Shown: piece after piece, positions 1-5,643 of the stretch
Position numbering within the stretch: the first letter of the stretch is position 1
How the letters are laid out: each line of letters opens with the position of its first letter
DNA from: an uncultured Pseudomonas sp.
Lineage (GTDB): Bacteria > Pseudomonadota > Gammaproteobacteria > Pseudomonadales > Pseudomonadaceae
NCBI GenBank assembly: GCA_937863915.1
Contig: CALMID010000451.1
Location: forward strand, 1 to 6,844
Direction of reading: 5' to 3'
DNA length: 6,844 nt
The notes under the pieces: generated by a model
The model's database searches: none
The model's input: only the letters and a program-made list of their open reading frames with translations
What the model was told of the DNA's origin: nothing
Program-made: the position numbers and the translations under genes

Positions 1-190
1 GGCTGTTGGGATTCTGGATACGCAGGGCGAGGGCGAAACGGGCTTCCAGCCCCTCGCCGGGCAGCGGCTCCAGGCCGGCCACCTGGATTTGTGGCGGATC
101 GCCCGGCAGCAGGCTGCTGCAGGCGCCGAGGCTGGCACACAGAAGCACCAAGAGCAGGGTGTGGAGTCGACGTGACAGTCTGGCAGGCAT
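1..190 (-). CDS. LEA type 2 (WHy-domain) family lipoprotein, N-terminal part only
   Basis: Only the first 63 codons are in the window; the gene continues past the left edge. The start is ATG at 190, with AAGGA about 8 nt upstream on the minus strand. The N-terminus is a lipoprotein signal: basic residues (R4, R7, R8), a leucine-rich core, then a lipobox LGAC with the predicted lipidated Cys at residue 24. After it comes PQIQVAGLEPLPGEGLEARF and then LRIQNPN, which resembles the start of the LEA14/WHy beta-sandwich domain found in many small Pseudomonas lipoproteins annotated as LEA type 2 or desiccation-related. The protein is probably anchored in the outer membrane facing the periplasm. Its role is not established, and the family name comes from plant homologues. 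It is transcribed divergently from the symporter. The family call rests on a short stretch and is moderately sure; the coding call and lipoprotein signal are firmer. Confidence 0.75.
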   Translation of the reverse strand, partial: MPARLSRRLHTLLLVLLCASLGACSSLLPGDPPQIQVAGLEPLPGEGLEARFALALRIQNPNS

Positions 191-336
191 GGCCGGTTTC
201 CTTGCAGGGACGGCTTCAGCCTAAACGCCGAATGCGGGCAGGGCCAGTGGCTGTGCGCAGGGCTCACGTTGTGGCTGCTGCTCAGGTCACTCATGGGTGC
301 CTGGGTTGTCAAGAATAATCAACTGGCGTTTGTCGG

Positions 337-364
337 CTGATTTTAATAAGTGCTTTTAAATCAG
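337..364. repeat. AT-rich inverted repeat (possible operator)
   Basis: The arms CTGATTT (337-343) and AAATCAG (358-364) are perfect reverse complements with a 14-nt spacer. Pairing continues inward by two more bases after one mismatch. No T-tract and no upstream coding end make a terminator unlikely. Lying between divergent genes, it could bind a dimeric regulator. That is inference only; the site matches no regulator consensus I recognise. Confidence 0.4.
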
Positions 365-437
365 ATGGATGTGAATTTTACGCGATGGCGCTGTGCGGTT
401 CGTTCATCGGCTTTGTGCAGAAAATCATTTCAATTGT

Positions 438-465
438 TTGACATATTTTACGCATCTGCGAGACT
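438..465 (+). promoter_or_regulatory. possible sigma-70 promoter for the symporter gene
   Basis: A perfect -35 box TTGACA at 438-443 is followed, after a 16-bp spacer, by GAGACT at 460-465. That hexamer keeps A2, A4 and T6 of the -10 consensus but is otherwise poor. A start from it would give a leader of about 150 nt. The -35 match is good and the -10 is weak, so an activator may be needed or the real promoter may lie elsewhere in 450-600. Confidence 0.25.
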
Positions 466-618
466 GCGCCACCCTGGGGTGTGTCGGGCACGGTACCGCT
501 GATGGCGCCCCCAAAGAGCATAAGAAAAAACGTTGCCGGCTTAGGTTGAGATGAGCCCAGCGCGCGGGATGCCGCGGAGCAATCAACCGGCGGGCCAGAG
601 CCTTTGGAACATAAAGCG

Positions 619-2061
619 ATGTTGATCTGGTTTGTTGTGCTGTATCTGCTGGTCACCGTTGGGATCGGCGTTTATGCATCCACCCGGGTGCACAACTCCA
701 AGGACTTCGCGGCCGGTGGCCGTAGCATGGGATTCCCGATCGTGGCGGCGATGGTGTTTGCCACCTGGTTTGGTTCCGAAGCGGTGCTGGGCATTCCGGC
801 GACGTTTATCGAAGAGGGTTTTGCCGGCATCGTCGAGGACCCGTTCGGCTCCTTCGGCTGCCTGATGCTGGTCGGCCTGATCATTGCCCGCCCGCTTTAC
901 CGCCTGAACCTGCTGACCATCGGCGACTACTTCCGCAAGCGCTTCGGACCGAACGTGGAGCTGATCATCTCGCTGGTGATCATCGCCTCCTACCTGGGCT
1001 GGATCGCCGCCCAGCTGACCGCCCTCGGCCTGGTGTTCAACGTACTCTCCGACGGCGCGATCAGCACCACCCAGGGCATGCTGCTGGGCACCGGCATCGT
1101 GCTGATCTATACCCTGTTCGGTGGCATGTGGTCGGTGGCGCTGACCGACACCTTCCAGATGGGCATCATCGTCATCGGCCTGATCTACCTGACCTGGCTG
1201 ATCGGTGACATGGCCGGTGGCGCGGATGTGGTCATCGCCCATGCGGCCGATGCCGGCAAGTTCACCTTCATGCACAGCTTCGAACCCAAGGACGTGGTGG
1301 CCTTCATCGGCGCCGCCGTGACCATGATGCTCGGCTCCATTCCGCAGCAGGACGTGTACGCCCGGGTGATGTCGGCCAAGACCGAGAACATCGCCGCGCG
1401 TGCCTCGATGTTTGGTGCCGCGTTTTACCTGTGCTTCTGCATGCTGCCGATCTTCCTCACCTATGCCGCGTCGATGATCGACCCGCAGATGGTGCAGCGC
1501 TGGCTGGCGGAGGATTCGCAGATGATCCTGCCGCACCTGATCCTTGAGCGCACGCCGCTGTTTGCCCAGATCATGTTCTTCGGCGCGCTGCTGTCGGCGA
1601 TCATGTCCACCGCCTCGGGCACCCTGCTGGCGCCGTCGGTGACCTTCACCGAAAACGTGCTCAAGCGCTTCCTGCCGGCGATGAAGGATCACCAGTTCCT
1701 GCGCGCCATGCGCCTGAGCATCGTGGCCTTCACCATCTTCACCTGCGCCTTCGCCCTGTACTCGGATGCCAGCATCTACGAGATGGTCGGCAACGCCTAC
1801 AAGGTCACCTTGGTCGCCGCCGTGGTGCCGCTGCTCGCGGGCCTGTTCTGGAAGCGTGCCAGCACCCAGGGCGCGTTGCTGGCGATCGGCTTCGGTCTGG
1901 TTTCGTGGGTCTACCTCGAAGTGACCCTGACCGACGAGGCCTTCTGGCCGCCGCAACTGGCCGGTCTGCTGTTCAGCCTGGCCGGCATGCTGATCGGCAG
2001 CCTGGCGCCGCAGTGGGGCGGCAGCCGCGCGCTGGTGGTCAAGGCCGAGACCAGCTACTGA
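619..2061 (+). CDS. sodium:solute symporter (SSS family), substrate unknown
   Basis: This is a 480-residue inner-membrane transporter with roughly 13 hydrophobic segments, the usual size for the Na+-coupled SSS family (PutP, PanF, vSGLT). The family signature is visible as YTLFGGMWS followed by VALTDTFQ (about residues 164-180). Near residue 330 the segment SAIMSTASG carries the adjacent Ser330-Thr331 that aligns with the Na2 sodium-site pair of PutP (Ser340/Thr341). The start is uncertain. ATG at 619 gives MLIWFVVLYLLVTVGIG, a typical first helix, but has only GGA 10 nt upstream. An in-frame TTG at 604 would add five residues, and the frame is open back to 550. The closest-looking relatives are generic Pseudomonas sodium:solute symporters of unassigned substrate, and nothing here identifies the solute. 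The gene is monocistronic and converges on the hydrolase gene across a hairpin terminator. Confidence 0.9.
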   Translation: MLIWFVVLYLLVTVGIGVYASTRVHNSKDFAAGGRSMGFPIVAAMVFATWFGSEAVLGIPATFIEEGFAGIVEDPFGSFGCLMLVGLIIARPLYRLNLLTIGDYFRKRFGPNVELIISLVIIASYLGWIAAQLTALGLVFNVLSDGAISTTQGMLLGTGIVLIYTLFGGMWSVALTDTFQMGIIVIGLIYLTWLIGDMAGGADVVIAHAADAGKFTFMHSFEPKDVVAFIGAAVTMMLGSIPQQDVYARVMSAKTENIAARASMFGAAFYLCFCMLPIFLTYAASMIDPQMVQRWLAEDSQMILPHLILERTPLFAQIMFFGALLSAIMSTASGTLLAPSVTFTENVLKRFLPAMKDHQFLRAMRLSIVAFTIFTCAFALYSDASIYEMVGNAYKVTLVAAVVPLLAGLFWKRASTQGALLAIGFGLVSWVYLEVTLTDEAFWPPQLAGLLFSLAGMLIGSLAPQWGGSRALVVKAETSY

Positions 2062-2098
2062 GTTCGCGTCCGGCGCGATGCTGGTTAATCTGTGATGC

Positions 2099-2130
2099 AA
2101 CGGCCCGGCTTGTCCGGGCCGTTGTCGTTT
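2099..2130. terminator. intrinsic terminator between convergent genes
   Basis: AACGGCCCGG (2099-2108) pairs perfectly with CCGGGCCGTT (2114-2123) around the 5-nt loop CTTGT: ten base pairs, mostly GC. On the plus strand the stem is followed by GTCGTTT, so together with the TT closing the stem it gives a broken U-tract suited to ending the symporter mRNA. On the minus strand the stem ends in TT followed by GCATC, a poorer tract, so it may work less well for the hydrolase operon. It lies 37 nt after the symporter stop and immediately after the hydrolase stop on the other strand, and no other terminator is visible for either gene. Confidence 0.8.
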
Positions 2131-3008
2131 CAGGGCTGCAGACGTTGCTGCAGGCCGGCGCCGAGGCTGGCGAGAAAGACCTCGACCTGGCGGGTGTAGG
2201 CGTTATCCAGTCCCAGCTCGTGGTTGATGGCCTTGTGCGACAGCGGCTGCGGCAGAACTTCGGCGCGGCTGCCGAGGCGCTGCAGGCTGTCTGCGAAGGC
2301 ATGGGCCTGCGCGCAGGACTGATCCGGGCGCTGGCTGGAACACACGGCCAGCACGGGCGGTGCACCCTTTTGCAGCTGGTGCAGGGGCGAGAGCTGGCGC
2401 CAGTAGGCCGGGTCGGTACCGAAGGCCTGATCATAGAAGCGGTAGTGCGGCTTGTGCATGATCGCGGGCAGGTCCAGCACGGCGCTGTCGAGCAGTACGG
2501 CGCCGCGCCAGGGCTGGATGCCCAGGCGGGTACTGGCCGCGAGGTCGGCATTGAGCAGGGCGACCAGGTGGGCGCCGGCGGAATGACCCAGCAGCACCAT
2601 TTGCGCCGGATCGCCGCCCCATTCGGCAGCCTGTTGCTGAGTGCGTTGCAGCGCCAGGCGCAAATCGGCCAGTTGCTCGGCGACCGAGGCCTCGGGCAGC
2701 AGGCGGTAGTTCACCGAGACCAGGACAAAGCCCTGCGGCTGCCAGCGCGCCACCTTGTTGTCGATCACCCCGCTGTTGCGCTTGTCGCCGGTGCGCCAGG
2801 CGCCGCCGTGGACCATCCACAGAATCGGCGCCGGCTGTGTACCGGCCGGGCGATAGATATCCAGGCGCTGGCGTGGGTCGTCGCCGTAAGCGATCTCCTG
2901 AGGAACAGGGTTGTCCGCGCGCCGTTCCGCCAGCCAGTCGCGCAGCGGTCCGGCCTGGGCGCTCTGGGCGAGCAGCAGGGTGTACAGGGCAAGCGATGGC
3001 CAGCGCAT
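2130..3008 (-). CDS. exported alpha/beta hydrolase (esterase/lipase-like)
   Basis: The predicted enzyme has 292 residues. A signal peptide MRWPSLALYTLLLAQSAQA is likely cut after Ala19, so the enzyme should act in the periplasm or outside. Motifs seen are HGGAW (residues 67-71), the oxyanion-hole motif of hormone-sensitive-lipase/BD-FAE type esterases, and GHSAG (141-145) with nucleophile Ser143. Near the C-terminus, LSHKAINHELG offers His258 as the catalytic His, and RPDQS offers Asp229 as the acid; these last two are inferred from the usual pattern of the fold. ATG at 3008 was chosen because GAGG lies about 9 nt upstream. The alternative ATG at 3017 adds three residues but abuts the GAGG with no spacing. 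The gene is the last of a leftward operon, 31 nt after the comM stop. The substrate is unknown; it could be an ester, a peptide or a polymer fragment. Confidence 0.85.
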   Translation of the reverse strand: MRWPSLALYTLLLAQSAQAGPLRDWLAERRADNPVPQEIAYGDDPRQRLDIYRPAGTQPAPILWMVHGGAWRTGDKRNSGVIDNKVARWQPQGFVLVSVNYRLLPEASVAEQLADLRLALQRTQQQAAEWGGDPAQMVLLGHSAGAHLVALLNADLAASTRLGIQPWRGAVLLDSAVLDLPAIMHKPHYRFYDQAFGTDPAYWRQLSPLHQLQKGAPPVLAVCSSQRPDQSCAQAHAFADSLQRLGSRAEVLPQPLSHKAINHELGLDNAYTRQVEVFLASLGAGLQQRLQP

Positions 3009-3039
3009 GGCAGTCATCCTCTATTCAGTCTGGGTCCAT

Positions 3040-4542
3040 TCAGCTCAGGGCCGGGCTGGCCGGACGGTACTGCAGGGCTTCGGCCAGATGGGCGCGCTGG
3101 ATCTGGCTTTGCTGCTGCAGATCGGCCAGGGTGCGCGCGACCTTCATCACTCGATGGGCGGCGCGCAGCGACAGGCCGAGCCGCTCGCAGGCGCTTTCCA
3201 GCCAGTGCTGATCGTCCGTGGTCAGGGCGCAGTGCTGGCGCAGGCCGGCCAGGTCGAGCTGGGCATTGGCGCGGCCCTGGCGGGCGAGCTGACGCTGCCG
3301 CGCCTCGGCGACCTGGCTCGCCGCCTCGGCACTGCTGGGACCCTGGCCTGGCTCGGGTTGCAGCGAGGTGGCCTCGCGCGCCACGCACAGGTGCAGGTCG
3401 ATGCGGTCGAGCAGCGGGCCGGACAGCTTGCCGCGATAACGCTGGATCTGCTCCGGGGTGCAGCGGCAGCGCCCGCTGGGGTCGCCGAGATAACCGCAAG
3501 GGCAGGGGTTCATCGCCGCCACCAACTGGAAGCGGGCCGGGAAACGTACCTTGTCGTGGGCCCGGGCGATGACGATTTCGCCGGACTCCATCGGTTCTCT
3601 TAACACCTCCAGCACCTTGCGGTCGAACTCCGGCAACTCGTCGAGAAACAGCACGCCCTGATGGGCCAGGCTGATTTCGCCGGGCTTGGGCCGGCTGCCA
3701 CCACCGACTAGGGCCGGCCCCGAGGCACTGTGGTGTGGTTGGCGGAAGGGCCGCTGCGGCCAGGCATCCAGCGGGGTATGGCTGGCGATGGAGTGAATGG
3801 CCGCGACCTGCAGCGCTTCTTCTTCATTCAGGGGCGGCAGCAGGCCGGGCAGGCGGCTGGCCAGCAGGGTTTTGCCGGTGCCGGGCGGGCCGGAAAACAA
3901 CAGGTTGTGCTGGCCGGCCGCGGCAATCAACAGGGCGCGCTTGGCGGCCTGCTGGCCCTGGACATCGGCCAGGTCCGGGTAGGCGGCGCTTTGTCTTTGC
4001 AGGCCCTGGGCCTGGTAGGGCGTCAGGGGCGTTTGTCCGCAGAGGTGCGCGGCCAGCTGCAGCAGGTGCTCGACGGCATACACGGTCAGGCCCGAGGCCA
4101 GGCAGGCCTCCTCGGCATTGGCCAGGGGCACCACCAGCGCGCGCCCGGCGGCGCGGGCGGCGAGGGCGGCGGGCAGCACGCCCTGCACCGGCCGGATGGC
4201 ACCGGACAGCGCCAGCTCGCCCAGGCATTCCAGCCCGTTCAGGGCCTCCGTCGGAACCTGTCCGCTGGCGGCGAGAATGCCCAGGGCGATGGCCAGGTCA
4301 AAGCGACCACCATCCTTGGGCAGATCGGCGGGGGCGAGGCTTAGGGTGATGCGTCGCGGCGGGAAGTCGAAGCCGGCATTGAGGATGGCGCTGCGCACGC
4401 GGTCCTTGCTTTCCTTGACCGCCGTTTCCGGCAGGCCGACCAGCGCCAGGCTGGGCAGGCCATTGGCCAGGTGCGCTTCGACGCTGACGGCCGGGGCTTC
4501 AATGCCGACCTGGGCGCGGCTGTGTACAAGAGCCAGGGACAT
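3040..4542 (-). CDS. comM: ComM/YifB, Mg-chelatase-like AAA+ ATPase (branch-migration helicase)
   Basis: The protein is 500 residues, the normal ComM/YifB length (about 500-510). The N-terminal ChlI/Lon-like fold spans about residues 1-165 (GIEAPAVSVEAHLANGLPSL, then SLAPADLPKDGGRFDLAIALG). The AAA+ core follows: Walker A GPPGTGKT (218-225), Walker B VLFLDE (297-302), a Cys-rich CPCGYLG...CRC stretch (Cys347, 349, 359, 361) and GPLLDRIDLH (375-384). The C-terminal Mg-chelatase helical domain is about 405-495. In naturally transformable gammaproteobacteria ComM is a hexameric helicase that drives branch migration when imported single-stranded DNA recombines with the chromosome. It is also conserved in species not known to be competent, where its role is less clear. 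The start ATG at 4542 has an excellent AAGGAG 6 nt upstream. All catalytic motifs are intact. It follows ubiK by 39 nt and precedes the hydrolase by 31 nt. The older family label, competence protein or Mg chelatase subunit, does not imply chelatase activity. Confidence 0.96.
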   Translation of the reverse strand: MSLALVHSRAQVGIEAPAVSVEAHLANGLPSLALVGLPETAVKESKDRVRSAILNAGFDFPPRRITLSLAPADLPKDGGRFDLAIALGILAASGQVPTEALNGLECLGELALSGAIRPVQGVLPAALAARAAGRALVVPLANAEEACLASGLTVYAVEHLLQLAAHLCGQTPLTPYQAQGLQRQSAAYPDLADVQGQQAAKRALLIAAAGQHNLLFSGPPGTGKTLLASRLPGLLPPLNEEEALQVAAIHSIASHTPLDAWPQRPFRQPHHSASGPALVGGGSRPKPGEISLAHQGVLFLDELPEFDRKVLEVLREPMESGEIVIARAHDKVRFPARFQLVAAMNPCPCGYLGDPSGRCRCTPEQIQRYRGKLSGPLLDRIDLHLCVAREATSLQPEPGQGPSSAEAASQVAEARQRQLARQGRANAQLDLAGLRQHCALTTDDQHWLESACERLGLSLRAAHRVMKVARTLADLQQQSQIQRAHLAEALQYRPASPALS

Positions 4543-4581
4543 CGATCACTCCTTGATCGTCAGTCGCCGGCGCCGGAGTGC

Positions 4582-4854
4582 TTACTCGGCGTTGGGCGTG
4601 GGCTTCTCTGCCAGGCGTGCTTCCAGCTCGGCGACTTTGGCCTCGAGGCTTTCCAGGCGCGCGCGGGTACGGGCAAGCACCACCATCTGGCTGTCGAATT
4701 CGTCGCGGCTGACCAGGTCGAGCTTGCTGAAGGCGCTCTGCATGAGCATTTTCAGCTGGGCTTCCAGCTCGGCGCGCGGCAGCGGCGCATCGGCACTGAA
4801 CAGGCGGGCGGCCTGCTGGCCAAGGACATCAAAAAGGGCTTTGGGCGGCAGCAT
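4582..4854 (-). CDS. ubiK: ubiquinone biosynthesis accessory factor UbiK (YqiC/BMFP family)
   Basis: A small 90-residue protein, in the usual range of this family. The central segment KLDLVSRDEFD (residues 44-54) is the conserved YqiC/BMFP motif. It is followed by a heptad-like stretch of Leu, Glu and Arg (about 55-83) that should form the C-terminal coiled coil used for trimerisation. The N-terminal part is amphipathic, as expected for membrane-lipid contact. In E. coli, UbiK works with UbiJ to support late aerobic steps of ubiquinone synthesis. Two adjacent ATG codons occur at 4857 and 4854. The second was chosen because GGAG lies 7 nt before it, against 4 nt for the first. The reading frame also continues upstream to 4935, but that part is GC-rich and has no good start. 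It is the first gene of the leftward cluster with comM and the hydrolase, divergent from glnK. Confidence 0.92.
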   Translation of the reverse strand: MLPPKALFDVLGQQAARLFSADAPLPRAELEAQLKMLMQSAFSKLDLVSRDEFDSQMVVLARTRARLESLEAKVAELEARLAEKPTPNAE

Positions 4855-4880
4855 CATGGGACTCCGGGTATCTGCGCCGC

Positions 4881-4889
4881 AGTGTAGCA
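4881..4889 (-). promoter_or_regulatory. extended -10 promoter for ubiK-comM-hydrolase
   Basis: Read on the minus strand, TGCTACACT contains the extended TG (4889-4888), one base, then TACACT (4886-4881), which keeps the key T1, A2, A4 and T6 of the -10 consensus. No good -35 box sits upstream, as is common for extended -10 promoters. Transcription would begin near 4875, giving a leader of about 20 nt that contains the GGAG ribosome binding site. Confidence 0.45.
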
Positions 4890-4930
4890 CGCGACCGCCG
4901 GGCCTCGGCCCTGTGCGGCCTGGCGGCAAC

Positions 4931-4947
4931 TGCACGTTTTTCGAGCG
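4931..4947. promoter_or_regulatory. candidate NtrC enhancer site (distal)
   Basis: TGCACG-TTTTT-CGAGCG fits the NtrC pattern TGCAC(C/T)-N5-(A/G)GTGCA well in its left half (5 of 6) and poorly in its right (3 of 6). Its centre is about 142 bp upstream of the transcription start predicted for the sigma-54 promoter, and 33 bp (about three helical turns) from the next candidate. The position supports the call more than the sequence match does. Confidence 0.4.
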
Positions 4948-4963
4948 CTGCCGCCCGTGCGTG

Positions 4964-4980
4964 TGCGTTGTTTTGGTGCG
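4964..4980. promoter_or_regulatory. candidate NtrC enhancer site (proximal)
   Basis: TGCGTT-GTTTT-GGTGCG has a good right half (GGTGCG, 5 of 6) and a degenerate left half (TGC conserved) with the correct 5-bp spacing. Its centre is about -109 from the predicted sigma-54 start, close to the -108 position of a classic NtrC site at enteric glnA. It may cooperate with the site 33 bp upstream. Confidence 0.45.
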
Positions 4981-5032
4981 TATGCCGTCGGTCGGTCTGG
5001 GCGCAAGGCCTGGGTTTTCGCCTAACTGGCTG

Positions 5033-5048
5033 AATAAATGAATTTTTT
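5033..5048. promoter_or_regulatory. AT-rich stretch, possible IHF bending site
   Basis: Fifteen of these 16 bases are A or T, in otherwise GC-rich DNA. AATGAA-TTTT-TTC (5037-5049) matches the IHF pattern WATCAA-N4-TTR at all but two positions. It lies between the NtrC-like sites and the sigma-54 promoter, where IHF typically bends DNA to bring the activator to the polymerase. It could instead simply be an intrinsically bent A/T tract. Confidence 0.35.
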
Positions 5049-5054
5049 CAGAAC

Positions 5055-5070
5055 TGGCAAGCTTTCTGCT
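5055..5070 (+). promoter_or_regulatory. sigma-54 (RpoN) -24/-12 promoter of glnK-amtB
   Basis: TGGCAAG-CTTT-CTGCT matches the RpoN consensus TGGCACG-N4-TTGCW with two changes. The invariant GG (5056-5057) and GC (5068-5069) have the required spacing. Transcription should start near 5081, leaving a leader of about 180 nt before glnK. glnK-amtB being RpoN- and NtrC-dependent is well established in proteobacteria, so sequence and context agree. Confidence 0.85.
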
Positions 5071-5087
5071 TTATCCCTTTCGACGCG

Positions 5088-5110
5088 TGCACCGATGCAG
5101 TTCCGGTGCA
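5088..5110. repeat. perfect inverted repeat in the glnK leader
   Basis: TGCACCG (5088-5094) and CGGTGCA (5104-5110) are perfect 7-bp arms around a 9-nt spacer, starting just 7 nt after the predicted sigma-54 start. The arms contain perfect NtrC half-sites (TGCACC and GGTGCA), but these are 11 bp apart instead of 5. It could be an RNA hairpin at the 5' end of the mRNA or a protein-binding site. Confidence 0.6.
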
Positions 5111-5153
5111 ACAGGCGAGGCAAGCCCCGAGTCACGAGCGAGGGGTGTGGCGT

Positions 5154-5182
5154 GTCGCAGCGGTTGGAGAGGTCGCTGCGGC
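5154..5182 (+). other. leader hairpin upstream of glnK
   Basis: GTCGCAGCG (5154-5162) can pair with CGCTGCGGC (5174-5182) as a 9-bp stem with one G-U pair and an 11-nt loop. It lies inside the predicted leader RNA. No U-tract follows, so it is not a terminator. It may stabilise the mRNA or be chance in GC-rich sequence. Confidence 0.35.
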
Positions 5183-5185
5183 GCG

Positions 5186-5601
<416 letters not shown>

Positions 5602-5643
5602 GACCCAGTCTCCGAACGAACCCCTCGCCCCAGGAGAAACACT

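Larger units (their letters stand above)
191..618. other. divergent intergenic region with AT-rich core
   Basis: No convincing gene lies here; the short open frames lack ribosome binding sites and family resemblance. The region separates the leftward lipoprotein gene from the rightward symporter gene, so it must hold promoters for both. About 310-450 is clearly more AT-rich than the surroundings and contains an inverted repeat (337-364), a repeated ATTTTACGC (375-383 and 445-453) and a TTGACA box (438-443). A second TTGACA is on the minus strand at 312-307, correctly oriented for the lipoprotein gene, but no acceptable -10 box follows it. Confidence 0.6.

Noticed and set aside
345..361. Possible rho-independent terminator in the AT-rich part of the divergent region
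   Set aside because: The stem is AT-rich, the spacer is long, there is no clean U-tract, and no gene ends nearby.
369..384. CRP/Vfr-like half-site TGTGA
   Set aside because: The second half (CGCGA in place of TCACA) does not match, so it is a lone 5-mer.
483..500. sigma-54-like sequence GGGCACGGTACCGC upstream of the symporter
   Set aside because: The GG and GC elements are one base too close for RpoN, which is strict about spacing.
583..2100. 505-codon open frame antisense to the symporter
   Set aside because: Its product is rich in His, Gln, Gly and Asp with no domain or start signal, the usual shadow of a GC-rich gene. The sense strand has clear SSS motifs.
3455..3505. Cys-rich CPCGY...CRC in ComM as a novel zinc finger insertion
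   Set aside because: As far as I recall, this Cys cluster is a regular feature of the YifB/ComM family, so it is not unusual here.
1905..3572. 555-codon plus-strand frame across the hydrolase and comM
   Set aside because: It overlaps the symporter end and two antisense genes with clear catalytic motifs. Its own product is low-complexity Arg/Ala/Gly without recognisable domains.
4858..4935. 26-residue N-terminal extension of UbiK
   Set aside because: The extension is Pro/Gly/Arg-rich, lacks a ribosome site and would overlap the predicted ubiK promoter. The ATG at 4854 has a well-placed GGAG and gives the family-typical length.
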